Positions 7,791-16,674 of a stretch of 64,000 bases of DNA are shown piece by piece. Positions within the stretch are counted from its first letter, which is position 1, and each line of letters opens with the position of its first letter. This DNA comes from Lachnospiraceae bacterium (GTDB lineage: Bacteria; Bacillota; Clostridia; Lachnospirales; Lachnospiraceae), in NCBI GenBank assembly GCA_021202465.1, contig JAJQCZ010000010.1, positions 165,669 through 229,668 on the forward strand. Reading direction: 5' to 3'. Both the position numbers and the translations under genes were made by a program. The notes beneath the pieces were generated by a model. The model was not told the DNA's origin, ran no database searches, and saw only the letters and a program-made list of their open reading frames with translations.

Positions 7791-9419
7791 TCACGAAGCA
7801 TTGGAGAGAATCGCCTCCGCGGATGTCTCCAGGGCCTCAGAAGATTCTTCCGATGATCCTTCCTCTGTCTCCGTCTCCAGATCGATAATCTCCCCGTCCC
7901 AGACACGCTGGATCAGATCCTGCGCCTCCGCGATGGATTCCTCATCCTGAAGGATCACATACAGCTGCTGACTTCCCATACTGTATGTACTCATGCGCGC
8001 GCTGGTTCCCGTGACACTGTAGGTCTCAATGTTCCACGCAGAATCATCCTCCAGACACATCTTCACCAGAGTGGCGATATCATCCGTGGTCATGTCGGTG
8101 GTAAACGAGCCCTCCAGACTCTCCAGCACCGAGGTATAGCTGGTAAGAATGGAAGGAGAAGTGGCCTTCTCCACAATGGCTTCGATCATGGCCATCTGAT
8201 TCCGCGCCCGCTGATAATCTCCGTCTGTGAAGGAATGCCGTTCGCGGACAAAGCCCAGCGCCATGTCTCCGTCTACCTCGTTGTATCCGACAACAAAATC
8301 ATAATTGCCGACCTCGCTGGTAAAGGCCTGTTCCGAATAGACAGACACCCCGCCCAGAGCGTCCACGATGTCAACGAATCCGGTGAAATTCACCCGCAGA
8401 TAGTAATCCACGCTGATCCCATAGAGATTCTCCAGTGTTTCAATGGAACAGTCAATCCCGTAAATCCCCGCATGCGTCAGCTTATCCATGCAGTCTCCTT
8501 CAAACGGCAGAGAGACATAATAATCTCTCGGCGTCGTGACGAGCAGAATCTGCCTCGTCGCCGGATTCACGACCGCCAGAATGTTCACATCGCTGCGGCT
8601 CGTAACAGAGACATCGCCCGCCTTATCGATGCCGCTGAGGTAAACGATAAACGGTTCCTCCTCCAGCTCAAAATTCTCCCGGATATTGTCCGTATCCGCT
8701 TCCACTTCCACCGTCGTCGTATAGGTATAGGTATTCAGGATCACCACGTCTTCCTCAAAGGTCTCAAAGGAATCCGTGATCATTTCCTGATACGCCTCGT
8801 TATACACGATTGCCTCGCAGCCGCCGTCATAGAGCGCCTGCACCATGTCGGCGATGCCGTTGTACTCCTCCACCGTCAGATTATCATCCAGCTGACTGCT
8901 CAGGCTTTCAATGGTCGTGTCCGTATTATCACGATCCAGGGAAGCCTGAATGCCGACCACTCGGCCTGCCAGCTCATCCAGGGAGCCGATGCCGCTGTCC
9001 GCCAGCACGGTGACCAGCACCTCATCCAGCTGCGTTGTCGTCGTTGTTGCAGAAATGCTCTGCAGCGTCTCATCGGTCTTCCGTGCATACACGGTCCCCA
9101 TGGAAAGGCAGAAGGTAAAGCAGACAGCAAAAACGCCCGCGATCGCATACGCGGCCCGGGAATGCTGCAGAATCAGCCCGATCTCAATGCCCGCCATGAG
9201 CAGCAGCACCAGGATGACAACGCCCAGATAACGGTCCGGCAGAAGACCCAGCTGATAGACCTCCAGGCACATAATCACACTGACAGCGATCTGCAGAAGC
9301 AGCAAAAAGACACACAGGAAAAACCCGATTCCCCGATGCCTTCGTTTTCTTTCCTTACTTCTTGTACGCCTCTGGCCCCTTGTCTCGTTCTCAGCGTCTT
9401 CCCGGTTCTCTTTCTCCAC
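7791..9419 (-). CDS. LytR-CpsA-Psr (LCP) family cell-wall glycopolymer ligase 2
   Basis: This 542-residue paralogue of the downstream LCP protein has the same architecture. Membrane segments lie at about 30-120, an inserted solute-binding-like domain at about 140-270 (LDELAGRVVGIQASLDRDNT), and the LCP domain follows (SRSDVNILAVVNPATRQILL, TTPRDYYVSLPF, FVRERHSFTDGDYQRARNQM). A Glu/Ser-rich tail ends it. The start is GTG 9419, because an in-frame TGA lies just upstream and AGGAGG sits 7 bases before the GTG. Two tandem LCP genes probably attach different polymers or act redundantly; the substrate cannot be read from sequence. Confidence 0.9.
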   Translation of the reverse strand: MEKENREDAENETRGQRRTRSKERKRRHRGIGFFLCVFLLLLQIAVSVIMCLEVYQLGLLPDRYLGVVILVLLLMAGIEIGLILQHSRAAYAIAGVFAVCFTFCLSMGTVYARKTDETLQSISATTTTTQLDEVLVTVLADSGIGSLDELAGRVVGIQASLDRDNTDTTIESLSSQLDDNLTVEEYNGIADMVQALYDGGCEAIVYNEAYQEMITDSFETFEEDVVILNTYTYTTTVEVEADTDNIRENFELEEEPFIVYLSGIDKAGDVSVTSRSDVNILAVVNPATRQILLVTTPRDYYVSLPFEGDCMDKLTHAGIYGIDCSIETLENLYGISVDYYLRVNFTGFVDIVDALGGVSVYSEQAFTSEVGNYDFVVGYNEVDGDMALGFVRERHSFTDGDYQRARNQMAMIEAIVEKATSPSILTSYTSVLESLEGSFTTDMTTDDIATLVKMCLEDDSAWNIETYSVTGTSARMSTYSMGSQQLYVILQDEESIAEAQDLIQRVWDGEIIDLETETEEGSSEESSEALETSAEAILSNAS

Positions 9420-9511
9420 GCGTCATCCTCCTGTGGTCTTCTCGGTCTGTGATGCGGCTTTGCCACGCGCGCTTATGCGGTTCTGCCCTGTTTCAATCTG
9501 AGCCGTAAGAG

Positions 9512-9540
9512 ATTGTAGCACAAATCCGGCCATATGCCTA
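9512..9540 (-). promoter_or_regulatory. Likely promoter of the LCP operon
   Basis: On the minus strand TAGGCA (complement of 9535-9540) and TACAAT (complement of 9512-9517) are 17 bases apart, about 90 bases before the GTG start of LCP 2. The -35 is weak. Confidence 0.5.
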
Positions 9541-9582
9541 GAAGGTTTTTTCTTAATTTTGTGAATTAATCGTGATAATTCG

Positions 9583-9888
9583 TCAGGACATGGCTGCCAG
9601 CAGACCCGGAGCGTGATCCCAGACCTCTCTGCGGCTGTCATACTGCTCCTGCAGCCAGTCGATGGCCTGCTCTCTCCCCTCCTCAGAAAAGGGGAACTCC
9701 GCCCGCAGCTTCTTCTCCTCGGGCGTTTTGTCATAGCAGAAGGGCTCCGGCCATACACAGATATCGATATGAACATCCGGCTTCTCCCCGGCCCGGACCA
9801 TGCGGTAGCGCATGCCGTGATGATCTCCCGTCTCCACGCCGCCGTAGGATAAAAAATTCAGAGAAAAGATCTGTTCTCTGTCCAGCAT
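9583..9888 (-). CDS. Conserved-looking small protein of unknown function
   Basis: This is a 101-residue soluble protein. It starts MLDREQIFSLNFLSYGGVET and has a central HIDICVWPEPFCYDKTPEEK segment and a helical end, EQAIDWLQEQYDSRREVWDH. No signal peptide or membrane segment is seen and no family is recognised with certainty. It lies 49 bases after the TauE-like gene on the same strand, so it may be the last gene of the sulfation operon, but the gap is large enough for an independent unit. Confidence 0.55.
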   Translation of the reverse strand: MLDREQIFSLNFLSYGGVETGDHHGMRYRMVRAGEKPDVHIDICVWPEPFCYDKTPEEKKLRAEFPFSEEGREQAIDWLQEQYDSRREVWDHAPGLLAAMS

Positions 9889-9937
9889 ACTGCATTCCTC
9901 CGTTTCTCCGCCTCCTGCCCCTCTGTCATCTGAAAGC

Positions 9938-10714
9938 TCAGAGATCCAGAATCATCTGGGCGATCATACACACTCCCAGAGCGATCAGCGTAATCCCTGT
10001 CGCCCGGTTGGTTTTCACCGCATCCATCTTGTTGGCAAAATGCGAGGTGATCAGAGCCGCCAGCGTCGTGAAGAAGATACACAGCAGAAGAGAAGGAATA
10101 TAATTCTGCACATCTCCAAAATAAAAATGAGACAGCGAGCCGGTCAGGGCCGTGAAGGTCATGACAAAGACGCTGGTTCCCACCGCCGTCTTCAGTTCAT
10201 AGCCCAGAATCATCGTCAGAATGAACAGCATCATCAGACCGCCGCCCACGCCCATGAAGCCGCAGTAGAAGCCGATGACCGCGCCGCTTAAAAAAGCCAG
10301 CACCTTTTTCCTCTTATCGCTCCGCCGAAAAAAGGAGGCATGATGCTCCGAGGCCGGACGGACAATAAAACGGATTCCCATGAACAGAGCCCCTGCCACC
10401 GAGAGCCAGCTCATCTCCGTGTCCGGCATATACTGGGAAAAATAGCTCCCCGCCACGGTCATGATCAGCACCGCAACGACCATGTAAATCCCGTTCTTCA
10501 GGTCGACATTGTCATGTCTCCGGTAGATCAGCGCAGAAAATGCAGAGGCCAGCACATCGGAGGCCAGACCGATCCCCACCGACTCATACCACGGATATCC
10601 CAGAAAAGCGATCAGCATGGGAGCGATCACCGTAGAAGCGGACAAACCGGCAAAGCCGGTTCCGACACCGGCGGCGGTTCCCGCCAGAAGACATACCAGA
10701 AAATTCCTTAACAT
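9938..10714 (-). CDS. TauE/SafE-family membrane exporter
   Basis: This 258-residue protein has about eight membrane segments in two similar halves. Each half starts with a glycine-rich entry typical of TauE/SafE proteins (AGTAAGVGTGFAGLSASTVI and FYCGFMGVGGGLMMLFILTM). Members move small sulfur or organic anions such as sulfite or sulfoacetate. It follows the sulfotransferase by 23 bases and sits in the cysD-cysNC operon. Sulfur-anion export or overflow control during PAPS use is therefore a reasonable inference, though not proven by the sequence. Confidence 0.85.
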   Translation of the reverse strand: MLRNFLVCLLAGTAAGVGTGFAGLSASTVIAPMLIAFLGYPWYESVGIGLASDVLASAFSALIYRRHDNVDLKNGIYMVVAVLIMTVAGSYFSQYMPDTEMSWLSVAGALFMGIRFIVRPASEHHASFFRRSDKRKKVLAFLSGAVIGFYCGFMGVGGGLMMLFILTMILGYELKTAVGTSVFVMTFTALTGSLSHFYFGDVQNYIPSLLLCIFFTTLAALITSHFANKMDAVKTNRATGITLIALGVCMIAQMILDL

Positions 10715-10737
10715 ACAGCTTGTCCATTCTCCTCGTA

Positions 10738-11706
10738 TTACTCGCAGTTCCAGATTCCGCGCAGGTTCCGGCCCGTCAGCCGTTCCGTCTCCCGGATGTC
10801 AGCGTCAAAATACTGCATCAAATAGGCCCGGGTCTCCGGCAGCATCCGGCTCCGGTCCGGATCCTCTTCCAGCGATCGGTCCCGCGTCTTCCGGTACAGG
10901 CGGTTGAATTTCCGGTACAGCTCCGGCGCCCAGTGAGACATGGCGCAAAAATCATAGAGGAAATAGTTGATGCCCTTGACGATCATGAAGACTTTGGTCC
11001 GAAACGGCGAGACCGGGCGATCTTTTCCCTCATTGGACTTCACATTATAATGAATACCCGGCGCATCCTGAAGCCCCAGGAATTCATACAGCTCCCGGCA
11101 GGCCTTCTCCTCGTCGCGGATAAACTCCTCAAAGACAATGAATTTCATGTTTTCCGGTTTAAATTTCTCCAGATAGTCTCTGATGCAGGCTCCATACCGG
11201 CTCTGAGAGAGAGAAATGTATTTTGTCCGGTTCCACATCACCTTTGCCCGCCGCCGCGGATTGTCGAGGACAGAATGCACGTAGTGATCAAATCCCGCCG
11301 CATGTCCGTGCTTCCGGTCATAGCGAAGCACCGACGCCGGAAAAAATCCCCGCCCCATAAAATATTTGTACGCTGAATAACTGCGGTCCGCCGGATTGCG
11401 CATCATGAAAATCATCTTCGTATCCGGCGACAGATTGCGGCCAAGCCGTTTCGCACAATTGCGAAAGGTCAGACCCGCGTTCACCTCGCCGAGCAGCCGC
11501 GGATCCCCCTCCGGGATATGCCCGAAATAGCGTCTTTTGTAGTAACGATGCCCGCCCAGCAGTGTGCCGAGGATAGGGACACGGTAGAGCATCGGCTCCT
11601 TCACATCCCGGCAGAGCGCCACCTGCGGGTGCTGTCTCAGTATTTCAAATAATGTCGTTGTGCCGCATTTCTGAAACCCCATGCAGACAAAATCCGGATA
11701 TCCCAC
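10738..11706 (-). CDS. PAPS-dependent sulfotransferase
   Basis: This 322-residue protein has the two PAPS-binding signatures. The 5'-phosphosulfate loop is GFQKCGTTTLFEIL at residues 9-22. The 3'-phosphate motif is MMRNPADRSYSAYKYF at about 100, with the Arg and Ser that contact the nucleotide. A third helix FIVFEEFIRDEEKACRELYE lies at about 165. It has no signal peptide, so it acts in the cytoplasm or at the inner membrane face. It probably sulfates a hydroxyl on a saccharide, lipid or small molecule; the NodH/chondroitin-like family gives no firm acceptor. Its PAPS would come from the cysD and cysNC genes directly upstream. Confidence 0.87.
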   Translation of the reverse strand: MGYPDFVCMGFQKCGTTTLFEILRQHPQVALCRDVKEPMLYRVPILGTLLGGHRYYKRRYFGHIPEGDPRLLGEVNAGLTFRNCAKRLGRNLSPDTKMIFMMRNPADRSYSAYKYFMGRGFFPASVLRYDRKHGHAAGFDHYVHSVLDNPRRRAKVMWNRTKYISLSQSRYGACIRDYLEKFKPENMKFIVFEEFIRDEEKACRELYEFLGLQDAPGIHYNVKSNEGKDRPVSPFRTKVFMIVKGINYFLYDFCAMSHWAPELYRKFNRLYRKTRDRSLEEDPDRSRMLPETRAYLMQYFDADIRETERLTGRNLRGIWNCE

Positions 11707-11769
11707 CTTTTTCCTCTCCCGTACTTACGTTTTTTCTCCTGATATGCCTTTGCCGCAGACAGCCGCCTT

Positions 11770-13650
11770 CTAAATCCTCTCTTCGATGTATGCCAGGATC
11801 CGGTCGACGCATGACTCCAGGTCCTCCTGCGACGTATCCACGATGATCTCCGCCCGCTTCGGAACCTCATAGGGGCTGGAAATTCCGGTGAAGTTCGAGA
11901 TCTCCCCGCTGCGCGCCTTCCGGTACAGCCCCTTCACGTCGCGGCGCTCACACTCCTCCAGAGGCGTACTCACATACACCTCCAGGAAGGCCTCTCCGAG
12001 AATCTCCCGGGCACTGTGGCGGTCTCTCTTATAAGGAGAGATGAAGGAAGTCAGAACGATCAGCCCGGCATCGTTCATCAGCTTGGCTACCTCGGCGATA
12101 CGGCGGATATTCTCCACCCGGTCCGCCGGTTCGAAGCTCAGGTCCTTGTTCAGACCCAGACGGATATTGTCCCCGTCCAGCAGCATGGTATGTTTTCCGC
12201 GCGCCACCAGCCGCTGTTCCAGCTCGTTGGCCAGCGTCGATTTGCCGGAGCCGGAAAGCCCGGTAAACCAGATCGTCAGAGGCTTCTGATTCTTCTGTGC
12301 CGCCCGCAGCTCACGGGTCACTGCCAGCTCCTGCCGCGTGATATTCCTGTCCCGCCGCAGCTTCTGGAACACCGTTCCGCAGGCCGAGGTCATGTTCGTA
12401 ATCCGGTCAATGAGCAGGAAGGTTCCCAGCGCCCGATTGCAGCAGTCCTCTCCCTCCCGCCGGAAACAGTCAAAGACCAGCGGTTCCGACACGGAAATGT
12501 CACAGAGCGCGATTTCATTTTTCTTCAGATGATCCGCCGGCAGCCGGGAACCGTCATTCACCGCGATCTTATAGCGGATCTTCAGCACGGTCGCCGGAAT
12601 CAGCCGGGTTCCCAGCTTCAGCATGTAGCCCCGTCCCGCCGTCAGAGGCTCATCATCCATCCAGAGCAGCGTCGCCGCAAAAAGACTCCCTGTCATCAGA
12701 GACGTATCCCGCGTAATCACACTGCCCCGGGAAATATCAATCTCCCGGTCAAGGCAGACCGTTACAGCCTGTCCCCTGCCGGCCTCCTCCACCCGACGAT
12801 CGGTGACATAGATCTCCCGCACACCGGCGCTTTCTCCGCTCGGCAGCACCGTCACCGTATCGCCTGTCCGCAGCGTGCCGTAAGCGATCTGTCCCTGAAA
12901 TCCCCGGAAGTCGGCGTTCGGGCGGCTGACCCGCTGCACCGGCAGGGCAAAGCCTCTTTCTGTGTCGGATTCCGATACATCAATCTGCTCCAGAGTTTCC
13001 AGCAGCGTACGTCCCCTGTACCAGGGCATATTCGTCGATTTTTCTGTGAGATTATCCCCCTCGGTCGCCGATACGGGAATCACCGTCACCGAAAGCGGCG
13101 AGAACTCGGAGACCAGACGCATCAGTTCCTTTCTCAGGTCATGAAACTGATATTCGTCGTAATGGATCAGATCCATTTTATTCACGGCAAAGACAAAATG
13201 CCGGATACCCATCAGGGCACAGATACGGGTATGGCGTCTGGTCTGCACGAGAATTCCCTGTGTGGCGTCCGTCAGGATCACCGCCAGATCCGCGAAGGAG
13301 GCGCCCACCGCCATGTTTCGTGTATACTCTTCATGACCGGGCGTATCCGCCACGATAAAGCTGCGCTTCGGCGTTGCAAAATAGCGATAGGCTACATCGA
13401 TCGTAATTCCCTGTTCGCGCTCGGCCATGAGACCATCCAGAAGAAGAGAATAATCCATCTTGCCGTCCCGGCTTCCCACCCGGCTGTCCAGCTCCAGCGC
13501 CCGCTCCTGATCTGCGTAGAGAAGCTTCGCGTCATAGAGCATGTGCCCGATCAGCGTAGATTTCCCGTCATCCACGCTCCCGCATGTAATAAATTTCAGG
13601 AGGCCGTTGGCATGCTCCTGCTGTATTTCCATATCGGCTTGTCTGTCCAC
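11770..13650 (-). CDS. cysNC: Bifunctional sulfate adenylyltransferase GTPase subunit / APS kinase
   Basis: The protein has 626 residues. Residues about 1-430 are CysN: GTPase P-loop GSVDDGKSTLIGHMLYDAK, DTPGHEEYTRNM, NKMD, then EF-Tu-like beta barrels. Residues about 440-626 are the APS kinase CysC: P-loop WFTGLSGSGKSTLANELEQ, DGDNIRLGLNKDL and FISPYKRDRHSAREI. With CysD it makes APS from sulfate and ATP, and the kinase half phosphorylates APS to PAPS. Fusion to the kinase, rather than a neighbouring APS reductase, points to sulfation instead of cysteine synthesis. It starts 3 bases after the cysD stop. Confidence 0.94.
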   Translation of the reverse strand: MDRQADMEIQQEHANGLLKFITCGSVDDGKSTLIGHMLYDAKLLYADQERALELDSRVGSRDGKMDYSLLLDGLMAEREQGITIDVAYRYFATPKRSFIVADTPGHEEYTRNMAVGASFADLAVILTDATQGILVQTRRHTRICALMGIRHFVFAVNKMDLIHYDEYQFHDLRKELMRLVSEFSPLSVTVIPVSATEGDNLTEKSTNMPWYRGRTLLETLEQIDVSESDTERGFALPVQRVSRPNADFRGFQGQIAYGTLRTGDTVTVLPSGESAGVREIYVTDRRVEEAGRGQAVTVCLDREIDISRGSVITRDTSLMTGSLFAATLLWMDDEPLTAGRGYMLKLGTRLIPATVLKIRYKIAVNDGSRLPADHLKKNEIALCDISVSEPLVFDCFRREGEDCCNRALGTFLLIDRITNMTSACGTVFQKLRRDRNITRQELAVTRELRAAQKNQKPLTIWFTGLSGSGKSTLANELEQRLVARGKHTMLLDGDNIRLGLNKDLSFEPADRVENIRRIAEVAKLMNDAGLIVLTSFISPYKRDRHSAREILGEAFLEVYVSTPLEECERRDVKGLYRKARSGEISNFTGISSPYEVPKRAEIIVDTSQEDLESCVDRILAYIEERI

Positions 13651-13653
13651 GAT

Positions 13654-14544
13654 CTAAAAATACCCTTCTCTTTTTCTGCGCTCCATACTGCCTGCCGCCT
13701 CGTGGTCGATCACGCGGCTCGTCCGCTCGGAGGAGACAGCCCCCAGCGTCTCCGCGACGATCGTCTCCAGAGTATCCGCGTCGGATTCCATCGCCCCCGT
13801 CAGCGGATAGCAGCCCAGGGTGCGGAACCGCACCTTCTTCCACTGAATCTCCTCGCCCGGCTGCAGCTTCATCCGCTCATCGTCCACCATGATCAGATTC
13901 CCGTCCCGCTCCACAACCGGCCGTTCCTTCGCGAAATACAGCGGAACGATCTCGATCTTCTCCCGGGCGATATACTGCCAGATATCCTTCTCCGTCCAGT
14001 TGGAAAGCGGAAAGACCCGGATGCTTTCTCCCTTATGAATCGCCGTATTGTAGAGATTCCACATCTCCGGACGCTGCTTCTTCGGTTCCCAGGCATGCGC
14101 CTGATTCCGGAAGGAAAAAACCCTCTCCTTGGCCCGGGACTTCTCCTCATCCCGCCGTCCCCCGCCGAAAGCAGCTGTAAATCCGTAAGAATCCAACGCA
14201 TCCTTCAGCGCCTGCGTCTTCATAATATCCGTATAAGCCGCGCCGTGATCGAAGGGATTGATGCCTCTCCTCACGCCGTCCATATTAGTATAGACCAGCA
14301 TCTCGATCCCCTTCTCACGGGCGATGCGGTCCCGGAATTCGATCATTTCATGAAACTTCCAGGTTGTATCAATATGCAGGAAGGGAAAGGGAGGCTTCTC
14401 CGGATAAAAAGCCTTCAGCGCCAGATGCAGCATCACCGAGCTGTCCTTGCCGATCGAGTACAGCATCACCGGCTTCTCACACTCTGCGGCCACTTCGCGC
14501 ATGATATAGATCGCTTCCGCTTCCAGTTCATCCAAATGTGTCAT
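13654..14544 (-). CDS. cysD: Sulfate adenylyltransferase subunit 2
   Basis: This 296-residue PP-loop ATP pyrophosphatase-family enzyme has the motif [18 protein letters not shown] near residue 30. [20 protein letters not shown] at about 127 and [15 protein letters not shown] at about 178 are both typical of CysD. It adenylylates sulfate with the CysN GTPase. It is the first gene of the operon cysD-cysNC-sulfotransferase-tauE and has its own promoter 63 bases upstream. The length is normal for the family. Confidence 0.95.
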   Translation of the reverse strand: MTHLDELEAEAIYIMREVAAECEKPVMLYSIGKDSSVMLHLALKAFYPEKPPFPFLHIDTTWKFHEMIEFRDRIAREKGIEMLVYTNMDGVRRGINPFDHGAAYTDIMKTQALKDALDSYGFTAAFGGGRRDEEKSRAKERVFSFRNQAHAWEPKKQRPEMWNLYNTAIHKGESIRVFPLSNWTEKDIWQYIAREKIEIVPLYFAKERPVVERDGNLIMVDDERMKLQPGEEIQWKKVRFRTLGCYPLTGAMESDADTLETIVAETLGAVSSERTSRVIDHEAAGSMERRKREGYF

Positions 14545-14606
14545 GACTTCCGTCCTTTATCGTTATAAAATTCGACGGCAATTTGCGCGCGTCTTCCACC
14601 TATGAA

Positions 14607-14636
14607 ATAATAAACGCTTCCGGGATAGTAAGTCAA
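14607..14636 (-). promoter_or_regulatory. Promoter of the PAPS/sulfotransferase operon
   Basis: On the minus strand TTGACT (complement of 14631-14636) and TATTAT (complement of 14607-14612) have an 18-base spacer. Upstream, TTAACGG occurs twice 11 bases apart on the minus strand (about 14674-14692), a possible activator site. Confidence 0.65.
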
Positions 14637-14676
14637 TAAAAATTCTCTATATTTTTGTGAAATTCTTACGAAACCG

Positions 14677-14706
14677 TTAACATTCCGTTAATATTTTCTG
14701 TATATG
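14677..14706 (+). promoter_or_regulatory. Weak candidate promoter of the mntP-like gene
   Basis: TTAACA (14677-14682) and TATATG (14701-14706) have an 18-base spacer, about 100 bases before the GTG start. No yybP-ykoY manganese riboswitch is recognised in the leader. Confidence 0.3.
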
Positions 14707-14803
14707 AACAAATTCCCTCTGTCCGGCGTTTTTCAGGGAATCACGGGTCTTAAGTCCATGCAGAGTATCATACAATAAAGAAGTTCTCGGGAAGGGAACC
14801 GCC

Positions 14804-15382
14804 GTGAACGAATCCTGTCTCTTCTTTCTCCATAGTTTTCTCCTTGGCACAGGTCTGGCCATGGATGCTTTCTCGGTTTCTCTGGCCGACGGACTCCACG
14901 ACCCCCGGATGGGACGGAGAAAAACATTTTTCATCGCCGGGCTCTTCGCCGGTTTTCAGTTCCTCATGCCGCTGATCGGCTGGGTTTGTCTGCATACAAT
15001 TCTTGAAACTTTCCGGATCTTTGCCGTCTGGATTCCCCGGATTGCCCCGTTTCTTCTCCTCTGTCTCGGCGCCGATATGATTCATGAGAAAAACAGCTGT
15101 GAAGACCTCTCCCCGCCCCGGACAGATCTCCGCCAGCTTCTGGCCCAGGGCGCCGCCACCTCCGTCGACGCTCTGTCTGCCGGCTTCACGCTGGCAGGCT
15201 GTGAATTTCCCGCCGCTCTGAGCTGCTGTCTGGTCATCGCCGGAATCACCTTCCTCCTCTGCCTCGGCGGCCTGCAGCTGGGGCGCCGGTTCGGAACGAA
15301 ATACTCCGGCCGCGCCTCACTGCTCGGCGGTGCGATCCTGATCTTTCTCGGAGTCAGGCTTTTTATGGAAACGATACTATAA
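14804..15382 (+). CDS. MntP/YtaF-like putative manganese efflux pump
   Basis: This 192-residue membrane protein has six predicted segments in two similar halves. The first half carries the signature LLGTGLAMDAFSVSLADGL with the buried aspartate. The second carries ATSVDALSAGFTLAGCEF, its counterpart. Family members export Mn2+, or are of unknown ion specificity (YtaF). The start is GTG 14804 after GGAAGGGAA, because no ATG precedes the first conserved helix in frame. It is transcribed divergently from cysD and ends at a hairpin shared with the convergent degV gene. Confidence 0.82.
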   Translation: MNESCLFFLHSFLLGTGLAMDAFSVSLADGLHDPRMGRRKTFFIAGLFAGFQFLMPLIGWVCLHTILETFRIFAVWIPRIAPFLLLCLGADMIHEKNSCEDLSPPRTDLRQLLAQGAATSVDALSAGFTLAGCEFPAALSCCLVIAGITFLLCLGGLQLGRRFGTKYSGRASLLGGAILIFLGVRLFMETIL

Positions 15383-15384
15383 TA

Positions 15385-15415
15385 CAGGGGACAGACGATT
15401 CTCGCCTGTCCCCTG
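15385..15415. terminator. Hairpin between convergent mntP-like and degV genes
   Basis: CAGGGGACAG (15385-15394) pairs perfectly with CTGTCCCCTG (15406-15415) over an 11-base loop. The T-run on either side is weak, but the position between two stops supports a shared terminator. Confidence 0.6.
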
Positions 15416-15431
15416 CATCCGGAATAATTTT

Positions 15432-16301
15432 TTATCTCTCGCTGCCCCAGAAGATCAGTGTCAGTATCCCCGGGCCGGTATGTGCGCCGATGACCGGGCC
15501 GACAGGCGCCGTGAAAATCTCCGCCTGAGGGAATTCCTGCTTCACCAGAGCCGCCAGCTCCGCGGCCCGCTCCTTCGCATCTCCCTCACCGATCACCACC
15601 AGCGGGCTGATCTCCGGCTGCCAGGTCGCCTGCATCCGGGCCAGCTGTGCCTTCATGGCTCGTTTGCGCCCTCTGGGCTTCTCCTTCGTCTGAAGCTTGC
15701 CTTCATTGTCGACGATCAGCAGGGGCTTGATATTGAGCATGGTGCCCGCGACAGCTGTCGTCGCAGACACACGGCCGCCATGACGCAGATGCTCAAAATT
15801 GTCCACGGTAAACCAGTGGCAGACCTGAAGCTTCCGCTCCTCCACCCAGTCGCCCAGTTCCTCCAGCGAGGCTCCTTCCGCCTGTTTTCGCGCCGCCTCC
15901 CGCACCAGGAAACCGCCTCCGACGGATGCACAGAGTGTATCAACACAGCGAAGCGTCCGCTCCGGATACTTTTCCCGCAGCGCCTCCGCGGCAATCAGAG
16001 AATTCTGATAACAGTTGGACAGGCCGGAGGAGAACCCCAGATACAGGATGTCCTGTCCTTCCCGCAGGATCTCGTCAAAATACTGTTCATAGGCGTTGGG
16101 GATGATCTGGGAGGTACTGGCAAGCTTTCCCGCATTCTGTTTCTCGTAGAATTCGTCGGTCGTGATCTCTCCGCCCTCCCCGTAGAGATAGGGTTCGTCC
16201 CCCACGGTAATATTCATGGGAATAAACCGCACTGTGGGCAGGCCCTCCAGCATCTCCGGGCTGATGTCGGCTGTAGCATCTGAAACGATCTGATAGTTCA
16301 C
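15432..16301 (-). CDS. DegV-family fatty-acid-binding protein
   Basis: This 289-residue DegV/FakB-type protein begins with the conserved IVSDATADISPEML. It has the TSQIIPNAYEQYFDEIL segment (the T-S pair that holds the fatty-acid carboxylate), GLSNCYQNS and a central VDNFEHLRHGGRVS. FakB proteins present fatty acids to the kinase FakA for incorporation into phospholipid; no fakA is seen nearby. The start is GTG 16301 with AAGGAGG 9 bases before it. The final residues after GPVIGAHTGPG match the usual C-terminus. Confidence 0.9.
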   Translation of the reverse strand: MNYQIVSDATADISPEMLEGLPTVRFIPMNITVGDEPYLYGEGGEITTDEFYEKQNAGKLASTSQIIPNAYEQYFDEILREGQDILYLGFSSGLSNCYQNSLIAAEALREKYPERTLRCVDTLCASVGGGFLVREAARKQAEGASLEELGDWVEERKLQVCHWFTVDNFEHLRHGGRVSATTAVAGTMLNIKPLLIVDNEGKLQTKEKPRGRKRAMKAQLARMQATWQPEISPLVVIGEGDAKERAAELAALVKQEFPQAEIFTAPVGPVIGAHTGPGILTLIFWGSER

Positions 16302-16674
16302 TCTTTCGTCCTCCTTGTATTCAGGACCTGTTAAAAAATTATTCTTTGCAGTTCCTTATCTGTATTGCCATAACAGAATATTTTTCTCTGTTCTGCATGT
16401 TATAGCGTTCACGTGAGCGGATATATTCTTTATCCATAAGAATCCTGTTCACAGGTTTCATTTTGGTTGACTTTTACCTCACTTGTGTATTATCATACAT
16501 TTCGAATATAACTTCAATGGACAAAATCGCCGGTTTTTGGGTATTATTCCACATAACACGCGCGAAATGTGAATTACCGCTCTGAAAAACAGATACTATC
16601 ATTTCCGCACAGCCATCCATTAATCGGGACAGAATGCAGAGAAATATGGCGTCTTATAACAGGAGAAGAAAAAC
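16302..16674. other. AT-rich divergent intergenic region between degV and the TetR-like gene
   Basis: These 373 bases contain no credible gene. A candidate rightward promoter lies at 16467-16496: TTGACT, 18-base spacer, TATCAT. It would leave a leader of about 170 bases before the regulator gene. The rest is low-complexity AT-rich sequence, in contrast to the GC-rich genes on either side. Confidence 0.5.

Noticed and set aside
12016..14568. 850-codon open frame on the plus strand opposite cysD and cysNC
   Set aside because: It lies wholly antisense to two clearly recognised enzymes, its product is rich in Arg/His/Pro/Gln with no family features, and GC-rich codon use commonly leaves this frame open. 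The same applies to the long antisense frames at 45430-47574, 43809-45605 and 61867-63357.
14640..14803. Manganese (yybP-ykoY) riboswitch before the MntP-like gene
   Set aside because: No matching conserved core or helix pattern could be found in the leader.
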